From an uncultured Opitutia bacterium (GTDB lineage Bacteria > Verrucomicrobiota > Verrucomicrobiia > Opitutales > UBA953), in the NCBI GenBank assembly GCA_903840355.1, contig CAIMFJ010000004.1:248001-312000 (forward strand): a stretch of DNA of 64,000 nucleotides, read 5' to 3'. The notes under the pieces were generated by a model. The model saw only the letters and a list, made by a program, of their open reading frames with translations, made no database searches and was not told the DNA's origin. Below, in pieces: positions 1-9,377 of this stretch (position 1 is its first letter; the number at the start of each line of letters is the position of its first letter). A program made the position numbers and the translations under genes.

Positions 1-2
1 TA

Positions 3-650
3 GCGAAGCAAAATGCTTTGTTTAATGCCAAGGATGCGATGCATTGGGTATCTCAAGCGAGTGCTTGGCAGCGACCCTTTCGCTTGGCCTTGCCCACGTA
101 TAGCACTTTGGCCTGCTTTGCGAAATCAGGTGCCTATGTGGGCTTGAAGTCTGAAGGTTCTGAACTTCCGCGCGGTACCGCACAGTGTAAGCTGATGTCG
201 GCGGACCCCGCTGAAATTGCAGTTTTCTTAAAATGGCTTAACACTCCAGACGGTGTCTATGTCACAGCGGTGGATTGGTTCCGTCTGCCCTTACCGGGAG
301 ATCGCCAGAATTGGACGATGTTAGGTTTAACAAAAGTTTTAAGAGGGGAAGTTGGGCTAGCTGAGTGTACGGTCGCGGTGAAGTCACAGGGCTCGCTTTA
401 TGATTTAGTGGTAACCAATCCCACCGAGTATCCCTTGCCCTTGCCATCTCTGGGGGTGCAGTGGGGCCAACCTGCGTTACAAGGGGCAGATGCGACCTTG
501 GATTGGAAAACCGAACTCACGCCACAGGGGTTGAGTTTTTTACATGCCTCTCAGGCTGGCTTCTTGGCACCGCAAGAACAGCGCACCGTTGGGTGGTTGC
601 GTCTCTCGGACGCGGCCGAGTTGAAAGTAAAATTTCTTCAGGAAGAATAA
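3..650 (+). CDS. DUF3142 domain protein, C-terminal part (cut by window edge)
   Basis: The reading frame is open to the left edge, so this is the last ~215 residues of a longer protein; no start lies inside the window. The visible part contains a stretch resembling the end of a TIM-barrel-like domain (RLALPTYSTL near the start, then a WFRLPLPGD segment) followed by a beta-rich tail ending in a GWLRLS motif. I recognise this arrangement from DUF3142 proteins of Verrucomicrobiota, but the assignment is from memory and the function is unknown. A TPR lipoprotein gene follows 55 bases downstream on the same strand, so the two probably share a transcript. Confidence 0.6.
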   Translation, partial: AKQNALFNAKDAMHWVSQASAWQRPFRLALPTYSTLACFAKSGAYVGLKSEGSELPRGTAQCKLMSADPAEIAVFLKWLNTPDGVYVTAVDWFRLPLPGDRQNWTMLGLTKVLRGEVGLAECTVAVKSQGSLYDLVVTNPTEYPLPLPSLGVQWGQPALQGADATLDWKTELTPQGLSFLHASQAGFLAPQEQRTVGWLRLSDAAELKVKFLQEE

Positions 651-705
651 CCACGCTTTTCGTTGCAGTCGCCGGAGTGTTATTTAAGTTAAGGAAACGA
701 CGGTT

Positions 706-3009
706 ATGTTTAAATTGTCTCAGTATTTCTTGGCGACTTTGGTCGGTTTAGGACTGTTGCTGGCTTGTACGGGGCCGTGGCTAGAAATGAGCGTCTTAGA
801 GGTGGGCGATAATGCTTTATCACGTCCGTTGGAGACTAATTTTAATGCTGATTTTGAAACCTCTTTTGGGTTGCCGCCCTCTGCCGTGGTTTATTTTGCA
901 TCGGAAGTGGATGTGGCGGAAAAAGTGATGGAACGGCTGAATCAAACTTTAGCCGCTCGCCATCAGTCTAATCGCTCAGAATTACTCAAGGCGGCCGCCC
1001 ATCTCCTAGGTTCGAAGGTGGTGCCAGAAGGCGGTTTTATGCAACGGAGTGATGGCAGGTTTATTTTTCTAAATCCTGCGACGGATCTTCGCCGTGCCAC
1101 CTTAGTGAAGCCCTTAGACGAAAAAGCCACCACGGCCTTGATTCGCCAACTGCCGAATGAATTTAGGTTCTATTTTCGTTCCTTATATTCTGATTGGTCG
1201 GATGCCGCGCGGTTGTGCGAGGAGATTTTAGCCCTGCCACCCGAGGAACGTTCGAACCTCACCGTGTTAGCTGCTTATCGCTTAGCCCGCCTAAATTTAC
1301 TCCAGGTTAAATGGGGCAAGCTAAGCGATGCCGAAGCCAAAAAGCAATTGGCCGAAGTGCGCCATGGGTTTGAAGAGGTGAAGCGATTCGTGGAAGAGGG
1401 GAATCTGGACTTAGCACACTTCGACTTAGCCGCTGAGGGCTGGCTGGCTCACACTTACAGCGTAGTCTTTGATTCCGCACGGTTGCAGGCTCTCGGTGAA
1501 GCTGATTTCGCGCGTGCGGCGGACACCTATTTAAAATTTTATAAAGCGGGCGAGGGCACGGCGAAAGACTCTTTGCGTTTATTAGGACAGCGTTTGGGTC
1601 GGCCCGAGTTTTATCAAGCCACGGTGCACAATCCAACCTTGCGTCGTTTAACCACGATTAGTTTGTCGGCGGGGAATGACCCCCTATCTCTTGAAAATCA
1701 GGATTCCTCGAGTTTGGAAAATCCTGCAGCGCTACAAGCCAAGCAAGAGTTACTCAGGCCTTGGTTTTTGGCTTTGCGCCGGGAGCCGAGTGCAGAGGCC
1801 TTTGATTATATTCGGGTTGCAATGTTACAATACCGCCGGGGTTATTGGGATGATTGTGCGGCCACGTTAAAACTCTGCCCAGCTGATGATCTGATGGTTC
1901 GGCTACTCCAGTCACGTCTGTGTCTCCGTGAGGGGAAGCTCACTCAAGCACGTGAAATATTAAAGCCGGCGCTTGAACCTTCATCTCAGGTGGTAGTTAA
2001 GCAGTATCATTATTTTGCTAATCGCGACTTAGATCAAGAGGAGCAGTTAGCCCCGTATTGGTTTGATGGTCCTTTAACCGCTGAGGTTTTGTTGCCAAAG
2101 CTGCGAGCCGAGTATGCGAACTTGGCTCTCTCGCAAGGGCATTACGACGAAGCGTTAAACCTGTTCTTGCGGACGGGGCTAAGTCGGGATGCCTATTACC
2201 TCGGGGAGTGCGTGCTTTCGCTGGAGGAATTGAAGACGCTGGTGGATCGCGATTGGCCTGAGCCGCCGGAACTAAAGTCGAAACCAAACCAGCATGAACT
2301 TGAAGCCTGCATCGAATGGGAGCCCGTGAAGGAGATTCGTAGTCTTTTAGCACGCCGACTTTTCCGTGCGGGCCGTTGGCAAGAAGCCCGTCCTTATTTC
2401 GTCGCCGAATTACGACCAGAAGTTGATCAGTATATTAGTTTTATCCAGCGTGCCCAAGATTCTAAGTTGAACCCAAGTCAGCGTGCTGATGCTTATTGGC
2501 GGGCTAGTTTGGTGATGCTCCGTGAAGGCGAAAATTTATTATTTTGCAATTTTGGACCCAGTTGGAGCTCTGCCTCGACCGCAGAGAATGACCAAATGCT
2601 TTGGTATGACACCCCTGGTTTACCTCGAGTACGGATTCAACCCATTGAAGAGGAGCCGGAATCACTCTTAGCACCTCCCAGTCCGGATGAAGTGAAGCGG
2701 GTGCAGTCTTGGATTACGCTTAATTTAGATAATCCTAATCGGGCTCATCGCGATGCGCGGTATGAAGTCGCTCGTTTAGCTTTAGAGGCGGCGAAGTTAT
2801 TACCTGAGCAAGACGAAGCTGGGGCGAAGATTTTGCAGTTTGCAGGTAACTTACTTAAGTATCGTGAGCCTAAAGCCGCTCAACCGCTTTACCGCTTATT
2901 AGCGACTAAGTATAAAAAGACCGAGTGGGGAGAACGGGCTCGTAAACTACACTGGTTTGCCCCCTTGTTTTTAGATCCCAATCCTGATTGGATTCAAAAA
3001 GGCTCATGA
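706..3009 (+). CDS. TPR-rich putative lipoprotein, 767 aa
   Basis: The N-terminus has a hydrophobic signal with a lipobox-like LLAC ending at about residue 21, suggesting a lipid-anchored exported protein. The rest is helical with repeated Ala/Leu/Arg-rich pairs (for example around residues 170-230, 370-430 and 590-640) consistent with divergent tetratricopeptide repeats, and an end resembling tetratricopeptide outer-membrane scaffolds (KYKKTEWGERARKL). The ATG is preceded by AAGGAA about 12 bases upstream, one of few purine-rich sites in the window. The stop codon overlaps the next start as ATGA. It lies between a DUF3142 protein and a CtaG-like protein. The function is unknown; a scaffold role is inference from the repeats only. 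Confidence 0.65.
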   Translation: MFKLSQYFLATLVGLGLLLACTGPWLEMSVLEVGDNALSRPLETNFNADFETSFGLPPSAVVYFASEVDVAEKVMERLNQTLAARHQSNRSELLKAAAHLLGSKVVPEGGFMQRSDGRFIFLNPATDLRRATLVKPLDEKATTALIRQLPNEFRFYFRSLYSDWSDAARLCEEILALPPEERSNLTVLAAYRLARLNLLQVKWGKLSDAEAKKQLAEVRHGFEEVKRFVEEGNLDLAHFDLAAEGWLAHTYSVVFDSARLQALGEADFARAADTYLKFYKAGEGTAKDSLRLLGQRLGRPEFYQATVHNPTLRRLTTISLSAGNDPLSLENQDSSSLENPAALQAKQELLRPWFLALRREPSAEAFDYIRVAMLQYRRGYWDDCAATLKLCPADDLMVRLLQSRLCLREGKLTQAREILKPALEPSSQVVVKQYHYFANRDLDQEEQLAPYWFDGPLTAEVLLPKLRAEYANLALSQGHYDEALNLFLRTGLSRDAYYLGECVLSLEELKTLVDRDWPEPPELKSKPNQHELEACIEWEPVKEIRSLLARRLFRAGRWQEARPYFVAELRPEVDQYISFIQRAQDSKLNPSQRADAYWRASLVMLREGENLLFCNFGPSWSSASTAENDQMLWYDTPGLPRVRIQPIEEEPESLLAPPSPDEVKRVQSWITLNLDNPNRAHRDARYEVARLALEAAKLLPEQDEAGAKILQFAGNLLKYREPKAAQPLYRLLATKYKKTEWGERARKLHWFAPLFLDPNPDWIQKGS

Positions 3010-3812
3010 AGATTCCTCTACACTGGCACACGGAGCCTCTCCTTTTACTTTTAGTCGTCGGGGCCGGCTGGCTGTATGCTTTATGCGTGGGCCCATGGCG
3101 TACGCGCTGGGCCCCCACTTTAACGACCGTGCCATGGGGGGACGTCCGTCGTTTTTACGCCGGTATTTTGGTTGGGTATTTAGCCGTGGGCTCCCCCCTT
3201 GATCAACTCGGCGAAGGCTTTCTGCTGTCGGCCCACATGCTCCAGCACATGTTATTAATTTATATTACGGCTCCTTTGATCATCACCGGAATCCCCGTAG
3301 AATTACTGGATTATTTTCTCCGCACGCACCCCCGTTTTACCGCGGTGTTGCGTTGGTTAGTGAGCCCCGTCGTCGGTGGGATTTCCTTTTCGCTCATTTT
3401 TACCATTTGGCATTTCCCTGAACTTTACGAAGCGGCTTTGCGGCAGCGTACGGTACACATTTTAGAGCACTGGATGATGTTTGTGCCCGCCATTTTTATG
3501 ACGTGGCCGATTTTGTCGCGTTCGAAAGTACTCCCGCGGATGAGTTACGGGGCTATCATGCTCTACGCCTTTGCGTTGATGATTGCCGACTTGCCGCTCT
3601 GGTTGGCCCTGATTTTCGGCGATGATCCAGTTTATGTTACTTATCAGTTAGCACCCCGCATCTGCTGGTTGAGCGCCGCGGATGATATGGTGCTTGGGGC
3701 GACGGTGATGAAGGGCTTTAACGAAGTCTTCGCCCTCATCAGTATGGGCTGGGCTTTCTTCTCCTGGTATCAGAAAGAAAATACTCCCTCAAAAACGGGA
3801 CACCCGGCGTAG
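3006..3812 (+). CDS. CtaG-like cytochrome c oxidase assembly protein
   Basis: This 268-residue polytopic membrane protein has about seven hydrophobic segments. It carries the features of the caa3-type CtaG family: paired His in the HMLQHMLLIYITAPL segment, the IWHFPELYEAAL segment, and an HILEHWMMF segment. The family is required for copper loading or assembly of caa3 oxidase in Bacillus. I chose the ATG that overlaps the upstream stop (ATGA) over the TTG 18 bases earlier, because translational coupling is likely. No oxidase genes are present in the window. The 3' end overlaps the convergent LptF/G gene by 24 bases. Confidence 0.8.
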   Translation: MKIPLHWHTEPLLLLLVVGAGWLYALCVGPWRTRWAPTLTTVPWGDVRRFYAGILVGYLAVGSPLDQLGEGFLLSAHMLQHMLLIYITAPLIITGIPVELLDYFLRTHPRFTAVLRWLVSPVVGGISFSLIFTIWHFPELYEAALRQRTVHILEHWMMFVPAIFMTWPILSRSKVLPRMSYGAIMLYAFALMIADLPLWLALIFGDDPVYVTYQLAPRICWLSAADDMVLGATVMKGFNEVFALISMGWAFFSWYQKENTPSKTGHPA

Positions 3813-4934
3813 GAGCATTACGGCAATCGCCACCACGATTAAGTTGGGTAACCAAATCAATAAGTCGGGACGATAGACAGGGTTTTTGACCCACGCCGCC
3901 GCGGAACTCATGAGGTAGTAGCTCAGGGCTACGGCGAGGGCAATCGATGCATTCACAAAGGTCTCAGAGCGACCTACGCGGACGGCTAAAGGCACGGCTA
4001 ACAGGGCGAGCGAGAAGACGGAAAAAGCCGATGCTAAGTGAGACATCAGTTGCGTACGGGCCATCATCTTGCGCTGGGCAATCTCAGACTCAGAGGCATT
4101 AGGTGGCACCTGCCAGCCTTTATCCATCGCTTCCAAAAGTTCACTTGTGGTTAGCCACCGCAATTTTCGCCGATCGACTGCTTCGTCGCGAAAAACTTTG
4201 GTGGCCGGAAATTCCAAGGTCGTCGCTTGCGCCATGGAGTAAGAAATGGCTGGGGGGAGTTTTTCGCCTTCGGGAGGACGGGTTTCCATTTTCGCATCGT
4301 TGAGTGCAATATGGAGCACCGATTGCCCGCCTTCTTTGTCGATACGACTTACCCGGGCCTCGCGGGCATGGATGGATTGGAGAAAGTGGCCCTGACTATC
4401 CAGTCGCCAGAACCAAAAATCTTTAAGCAGGTCTCCTTCGCGTTGGCTGGCGCGCATGGTCACCCCTTCGAACATGCGATTATTTTCACCGGGAATAAAA
4501 ATACTCGCCGGGTTTTCCCGGGCAGAGCCGCTGAGCACTTTGCGAAAACGGGCATTAGCGGATGAGGCTAACTCGAGGTTAATCCATGCCGATAAAGCGG
4601 CTAAAAGGGCTGCGAGGATTAAGGTGGGACGAGCAATCCGAATTAAACTACGCCCGCTGGCTTTCATGGCAGTCAACTCGTGTTGCGAGCTTAGGCGACC
4701 AAATGCCAAGAGGACGCCCGTCAGGAGCCCCATGGGTAAAGCGTAGGGAATCACGCCAGGGAAGAGCAGGGCAATCAGTTCAATACCTTCCGCGGTATTC
4801 ACGCGGCCACTCGCTACCGCTTCCGAGACTTGTTGGAGAATGTTGCCGACGACTAAGACGAAAACAAACGCTCCCGTCGCAGCGCCACTGGCGATTGCGG
4901 TTTCAAGGAAGACGTAGCGATCTAAAATTCGCAC
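3789..4934 (-). CDS. LptF/LptG family lipopolysaccharide export permease
   Basis: This 381-residue protein has the LptF/LptG (YjgP/YjgQ) layout. N-terminal transmembrane helices include the conserved ALPMGLLTGVLLAFGRLSS region and the HELTAMKASG coupling motif. A periplasmic beta-jellyroll spans roughly residues 120-270, and three more helices follow at the C-terminus. These permeases work with the LptB ATPase to extract lipopolysaccharide from the inner membrane. The start is a GTG and no in-frame ATG lies upstream. It sits 45 bases after batE at the end of a long minus-strand run, so co-transcription is possible. No second permease or LptB is in the window, so LptF and LptG cannot be told apart. 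Confidence 0.88.
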   Translation of the reverse strand: MRILDRYVFLETAIASGAATGAFVFVLVVGNILQQVSEAVASGRVNTAEGIELIALLFPGVIPYALPMGLLTGVLLAFGRLSSQHELTAMKASGRSLIRIARPTLILAALLAALSAWINLELASSANARFRKVLSGSARENPASIFIPGENNRMFEGVTMRASQREGDLLKDFWFWRLDSQGHFLQSIHAREARVSRIDKEGGQSVLHIALNDAKMETRPPEGEKLPPAISYSMAQATTLEFPATKVFRDEAVDRRKLRWLTTSELLEAMDKGWQVPPNASESEIAQRKMMARTQLMSHLASAFSVFSLALLAVPLAVRVGRSETFVNASIALAVALSYYLMSSAAAWVKNPVYRPDLLIWLPNLIVVAIAVMLLRRVSRF

Positions 4935-4979
4935 TACGTGATTGAAAGCCGTTCCGCGTTCTAGTCCAAGGCGAAAGCC

Positions 4980-5732
4980 TTAAGGAGCGGAAGTAGCGTC
5001 GGAATAGGTACCTGGTAGGCCGGCACCCCAGATAGGCTCAATCTCGTCGGCACGCACCCATCCCGCTTTTCCTTCGGCGGTGATGACGCGGACATGGCCA
5101 TTAAATTTGCGGTCTGTACGCACAACGTCGCCTTCGGAAGTGGCCTGAATAGGTTCGCCGAGTTTGGTGGGGGTTAAGCGTAAGGAAATCTCCCCTTGCT
5201 TAATCACGGCTCGCTGGGCGTTGGTGTGTGCTCCCCAGAGTCCTGGAATAGTGAGAACGAGTAAGGTGATCGAAAGCAGCAGAATTCGCTCGTTGAGGTC
5301 GGTGGAGGGTTGACGTTTGAGGCGGGGAACAACGATGCAGTAGACGGCGACCCAGAAAGAGAGCGTGCCTAGGAGCAGCCAAGTGTCTGCGGTCATGAAA
5401 CTAGCGTAGGTTTCCGTCCAAGTAGGCAAGGGACGGTCAGTGCCCCCAACGCCTTGCGCATGGTGCAAGCCAGCCAACGCCACGGGGTCGCGGGGGTTTA
5501 ATAAGAGGGCCCGTTCCCAGCAGAGAATGGCCCGGCCTTTGCGACCTAATTTCCATTCCGCATTACCGAGGGCCGATAATAAATCGGCATGAACGCCTTC
5601 TTGTTGAGCTTGCGACTGCCAGAGTTCAACGGCTTGGGCGTAGTCGCCACGTTGATAGGCGGCGGCACCGTCATCAGCCCAGCTGAAAAGCGGGGCGAGG
5701 CTTAACCAAAAAACGGAGAGAAAAGTTTTCAT
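4980..5732 (-). CDS. batE: BatE-like TPR and SH3 domain protein
   Basis: This 250-residue protein has a signal peptide (about residues 1-19), a tetratricopeptide pair (residues 25-90, with AYQRGDYAQAVELW and a following repeat), two transmembrane segments (about 115-135 and 150-165), and a C-terminal SH3-like domain ending in GKAGWVRADEIE. This is the BatE arrangement of Bacteroides-aerotolerance operons. Its ATG overlaps the batD stop as ATGA, indicating translational coupling. The role of BatE is not biochemically established; it is thought to act with the VWA proteins at the membrane. Confidence 0.82.
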   Translation of the reverse strand: MKTFLSVFWLSLAPLFSWADDGAAAYQRGDYAQAVELWQSQAQQEGVHADLLSALGNAEWKLGRKGRAILCWERALLLNPRDPVALAGLHHAQGVGGTDRPLPTWTETYASFMTADTWLLLGTLSFWVAVYCIVVPRLKRQPSTDLNERILLLSITLLVLTIPGLWGAHTNAQRAVIKQGEISLRLTPTKLGEPIQATSEGDVVRTDRKFNGHVRVITAEGKAGWVRADEIEPIWGAGLPGTYSDATSAP

Positions 5733-7381
5733 AGTTGAGCCTTAACTTTTTGGAGGAGCTCGAGTGCCTTAGGGGCATCTGTCAAAAGTTGGTTAGTAAC
5801 GCGACCGCCGAACTTTTCGCCATCGGCTTCACGGAAAATACGGTCAAGCAGAACAGGATCCGCTTCGGGAAGTATGCGTAGGATGTCACCTTGGGTCAGG
5901 GCTTGTGGTTCGGCACGCAGGAGTGCTCCCACCCCCGCACGCAATCCGGAGACAATCGCGGTCGCAAACGCTTGGCTGGCACCTTTTTGTTGAGCTGCTT
6001 GTGCCTGACGTTGGGCTTGTTGAACGTGACGGCGGGCACGGTAGAACAGGATGATTTCGGGGTGAAGCAGCAAGTAGCCACTCAGCAATGAAAGGCAAAG
6101 TAGAATCGTGGTGCTGATGATTAATACTGCATTCGTGGCCCAGAATTTAGGAGACGCAGCGAGGGGCAGGATGACTTTAACGCCGGCTTGTTGGTGCACT
6201 TGCGGCGGCATTAAGTCGGGCAGTTTGGCCTTGGTTTCCTGATTCGCTGGGGCGGCGGGGTCGATACTGACAAGGTCGACTTTCGCAGGCGCTGTCCCCG
6301 TCACGGTGACAGATTGCACCGGGAATTCGAGTCGGGTGAATTTCTTCGTTGAGGGATCAAACGTCGAAAACTTGATGGCTGGGGTGGTTTGTTTGCCAGG
6401 GAGTCGTGGGATGATGGAGTAAACAAACATCCGTTCTTCTTCGGCTCGCCGACGTCGCTCGGAAGCCGGTAATACTTCCCACACATCGCCACCAACAATC
6501 TCGGGCGGGAGGATGCGCTCTAAGTTGCCTATTCCTGTCAGCACCGCGGTTAACTTAATCGGCTCACCCACCTCAGGTTTGGCATTGGAGACGTGAACCG
6601 ATTCGGCGGTGAATTTACCAATCCCGCCTGTCCAATCGGCGGGTCGGCCCTCTTCGGGGACGTGTTCTACCCGGAAACGTTGTCGGAAGGTGTAAGGCCG
6701 ATCGCGTCCAGTCGTGAGGAAGGAGTTCTCGCTTTGAAGGAACATTGAACCATTGAAGATGATTTCGCCATTGCCAGTGCGCGTGGGCGTTAACTCAAAC
6801 AATAAATCCATCCCTTGATCGGTGTTTTTGGGCGGGCCGTTGAAGTAATAACTAAAACCCTCCGCTTCACACTCTAGACCGACTGAACCGGTCACCGTTT
6901 CTTGCTCACTACTCAGGAGGTGAATGACCCCTGGGATGCGTTCGCCAACATAATAGGTGCGCTCCGGTAAGGAGAGTTCGGCACGTGCTTGGCTACTTTT
7001 ACGAAAGCCCGTGGTGGAACTAACATGCAAAGTAATCTCGGGAATTTTGACGACTTTAGCGGTGAAGCGGATGTTGAAGCTGGGGATAACAAAGGTGCCT
7101 TCTTCTTCGGGGGCGACGCCGGAAAAGTTAAGCGTAGCTTCGGTGGTGTTCGAGCGGTAAAGCTGGCCTGAAAAACGCAACGCCATCCCGCGGGGTGGTT
7201 TGAGTTCTTTGACGACCCGCTCGGCCGCACCTAGGACGACATCTGATTCAATATGGACCTGTAAGCGAAAGGGTTGCCCTGGTCCCGCAATGGCGGGCGT
7301 CGTATTCCAACTGACTTGATCTTCGGCCGCCAGTGGGAGGATCGCGGTTAGTGCGACGAGGATAAGCAGACAGTATTTCAT
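5729..7381 (-). CDS. batD: BatD family protein
   Basis: This 550-residue protein has a signal peptide (MKYCLLILVALTAILPLAA), several Ig-like beta domains including VSWNTTPAIAGPGQPFRL, and a single transmembrane helix around residues 415-440. A cytoplasmic helical tail with an Ala/Gln coiled segment (HVQQAQRQAQAAQQ) follows. This matches BatD ('oxygen tolerance') proteins. I chose the ATG one base past the batC stop because it opens a clear signal peptide; the frame extends 32 codons further but inside batC. The stop overlaps batE. It is probably an inner-membrane anchored periplasmic component of the Bat complex. Confidence 0.87.
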   Translation of the reverse strand: MKYCLLILVALTAILPLAAEDQVSWNTTPAIAGPGQPFRLQVHIESDVVLGAAERVVKELKPPRGMALRFSGQLYRSNTTEATLNFSGVAPEEEGTFVIPSFNIRFTAKVVKIPEITLHVSSTTGFRKSSQARAELSLPERTYYVGERIPGVIHLLSSEQETVTGSVGLECEAEGFSYYFNGPPKNTDQGMDLLFELTPTRTGNGEIIFNGSMFLQSENSFLTTGRDRPYTFRQRFRVEHVPEEGRPADWTGGIGKFTAESVHVSNAKPEVGEPIKLTAVLTGIGNLERILPPEIVGGDVWEVLPASERRRRAEEERMFVYSIIPRLPGKQTTPAIKFSTFDPSTKKFTRLEFPVQSVTVTGTAPAKVDLVSIDPAAPANQETKAKLPDLMPPQVHQQAGVKVILPLAASPKFWATNAVLIISTTILLCLSLLSGYLLLHPEIILFYRARRHVQQAQRQAQAAQQKGASQAFATAIVSGLRAGVGALLRAEPQALTQGDILRILPEADPVLLDRIFREADGEKFGGRVTNQLLTDAPKALELLQKVKAQL

Positions 7382-7382
7382 C

Positions 7383-8363
7383 TTAGTAATCCTTACCTTT
7401 CTTTTCATTGCCCTTGCCGTTGCCCATCGCACTGCCGCCACCGGGTTGGCCTGCTGGCATCTTGCGACCAAATTCATTCTTCAAGCCTTCGAGGGTCCCG
7501 CGGGCCTCTTGCTCGGTCATCTTCTTGTCGTCGCCTTCTTTACCCTTGGGTTGAGATTGGCCACTCCCGCCCTTGTTTTCTTTACGACGGTTTTCGGGGA
7601 GGAAATTTTCGTCTTCCTCACCTTCGCCTTGAGCATTTTGGGGCAGTTGGTCGTCAGGGATACGCTTAATGAGTTCTTTAATCACTTCCTTGAGCTCCTC
7701 CTGTTTGCGTTTCTGAGCCTCAATCGTTTCCGCGAGCGCTTGGGTTTCGCGTTGTAAGTTGCGGAGTAGTTCTTCGATGGTCTCTGCATTGGCTAGGGAC
7801 TCGCGATCTTGGGGCTCGAGTTCATGGGCGCTCCGGAAGTCGCCGACCGACCGGGTCCAGACTGCGATAATATTATTTCGCTTGGCGACCATCGCTTCTT
7901 CTTTGGGGATGGTTTTTTTAACGCTCCGGTAGGTATCGATACCTTGTCCGAGGGCCGCGACCGCGGGGACGTAGTCGGGCTCCTGCCCGGCGGCTTTGGC
8001 CTGATCGATAATCTGAATCTGATCCTTCATATCAGAAATATCAGCATCGGCGGCTTCGAGTAAGGATTTGGCGATGGAAAGTTCGGTGAGGTCGCCGTTG
8101 GTTTTACCATTTAAGGCGGAGACCCCGCGATTAAAGCGCACGTGACCGAGGTTGTGCAGGGCGGGGGTGCGCAGGTCGTCTTCGTCTTGGCTTAAAGAGG
8201 CCTTCAGGGCTTCTTCAGCCCCGGCTAAGTCGCCACTTTTTAAACGTTCCGTCCCGCGATTATGCAGTTCGCGCGCATCCAGACCGGCCAGTTCATCATG
8301 GGTTTTAGGTTCGGCGGCCATGAGCCCGACACTGAGGCTGAGTATGAAGTAGTATTTTTTCAT
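7383..8363 (-). CDS. batC: BatC-like TPR protein
   Basis: This 326-residue protein has a short signal peptide (MKKYYFILSLSVGLMAA), N-terminal TPR-like repeats (residues ~20-75), a Gln/Glu-rich coiled coil (around residues 195-235), and a low-complexity Lys/Gly/Asn tail that looks disordered. This is the usual BatC plan. The ATG overlaps the batB stop as ATGA; the frame runs further upstream but only inside batB, and the ATG opens the signal peptide. The position between batB and batD agrees with the standard Bat order. Confidence 0.8.
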   Translation of the reverse strand: MKKYYFILSLSVGLMAAEPKTHDELAGLDARELHNRGTERLKSGDLAGAEEALKASLSQDEDDLRTPALHNLGHVRFNRGVSALNGKTNGDLTELSIAKSLLEAADADISDMKDQIQIIDQAKAAGQEPDYVPAVAALGQGIDTYRSVKKTIPKEEAMVAKRNNIIAVWTRSVGDFRSAHELEPQDRESLANAETIEELLRNLQRETQALAETIEAQKRKQEELKEVIKELIKRIPDDQLPQNAQGEGEEDENFLPENRRKENKGGSGQSQPKGKEGDDKKMTEQEARGTLEGLKNEFGRKMPAGQPGGGSAMGNGKGNEKKGKDY

Positions 8364-9370
8364 AAAGTCAGCGGACGGCGAGTGGTGATGAGTGATTCGG
8401 CGATCACAAAGATAAGCCCCACCACAAGGAACCATTCCTCGCGGGGAATGCCGCGGTGGGAAGTGCTGGCGGAATCGGTGCCCGATTGAATGGCAAGGCG
8501 GAGGCTTTCCATACCCTCGCCGCTTTGGCCCAAGCGTACGTAACGACCGCCCGTGGCACCTGCGATGTCGCTCAAAGTTTTTTCGTCGAGGCGGCTGGTC
8601 ACTTCTTCGCCTTTTTCATCCTTGAGGGTTTCGACGCTCCCGGTGGCGGAGATAATACTAATATGACCACCCGAAGCGGTTCCGACGCCCACGGTGTGGA
8701 CCACGAGTCCTTTACGACCGAGTTGCTTGGCTGATTCAATGCCGCCTTCTTCAAGGTCTTCGCCGTCGGTGATTAAGATGACTAACTTACGGTTGCGGTT
8801 CGCAGCAAACGCTAGGGTGGCTTCTTCCAGCGCGCGACCAATGTCAGTTCCCGGGACTTGGATACTATTCGTGTCCGTCTCGTCTAAGGTCCGGAAGAAC
8901 GCATCGTAGTCGCGCGTGAGCGGGCATTGTAAGAAAGCTTGCCCGGCGAAAGCGACGAGGCCGACGTTGCCTGATCCTTTATGTTTAATGAAATTGGCAA
9001 TCGAGGCTTTGGCACGTGCTAAGCGCGTCGGACGCATGTCCGAGACCAGCATCGACTTGGAGACATCGAGCACAAAGACGACATCTTCGGTCGCCGTTTT
9101 TTGTTGGGTGACTTCGACGCCCCAGCGAGGATCCGAGAAGGCGGCGATGAGGCAGAAAATACCCCCTGCGAGTAAGAGGTCCTTAATCAGGCGGCGGGTG
9201 GACGAGTAATTCGCAATGAGCTGACCTAATAAATTGCTGGCCGCGAATTGTCCGAGACCTTCGAGCCGTCGCCGTTCCGTCCAGCGCAATCCCCCGACGA
9301 CGAGGAGGCTTGCCACGGCGGCGAGGAGCAGGACCCAAGGGCTTTCGAAATGGAAGTCGGTAAAGTCCAT
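8360..9370 (-). CDS. batB: BatB VWA-domain membrane protein
   Basis: This 336-residue protein has two N-terminal transmembrane helices, a von Willebrand factor A domain with an intact metal-ion-dependent adhesion site (VFVLDVSKSM, DxSxS), and a C-terminal helix near residue 320. The second MIDAS region (TDGEDLEEG) is also present. This is BatB of the aerotolerance operon and a paralogue of the adjacent batA. The start ATG (MDFTDFHFESPWVLL) lies 7 bases after the batA stop; the frame extends upstream inside batA. It probably forms an inner-membrane complex with BatA. Confidence 0.9.
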   Translation of the reverse strand: MDFTDFHFESPWVLLLAAVASLLVVGGLRWTERRRLEGLGQFAASNLLGQLIANYSSTRRLIKDLLLAGGIFCLIAAFSDPRWGVEVTQQKTATEDVVFVLDVSKSMLVSDMRPTRLARAKASIANFIKHKGSGNVGLVAFAGQAFLQCPLTRDYDAFFRTLDETDTNSIQVPGTDIGRALEEATLAFAANRNRKLVILITDGEDLEEGGIESAKQLGRKGLVVHTVGVGTASGGHISIISATGSVETLKDEKGEEVTSRLDEKTLSDIAGATGGRYVRLGQSGEGMESLRLAIQSGTDSASTSHRGIPREEWFLVVGLIFVIAESLITTRRPLTL

Positions 9371-9377
9371 GTCGTGA

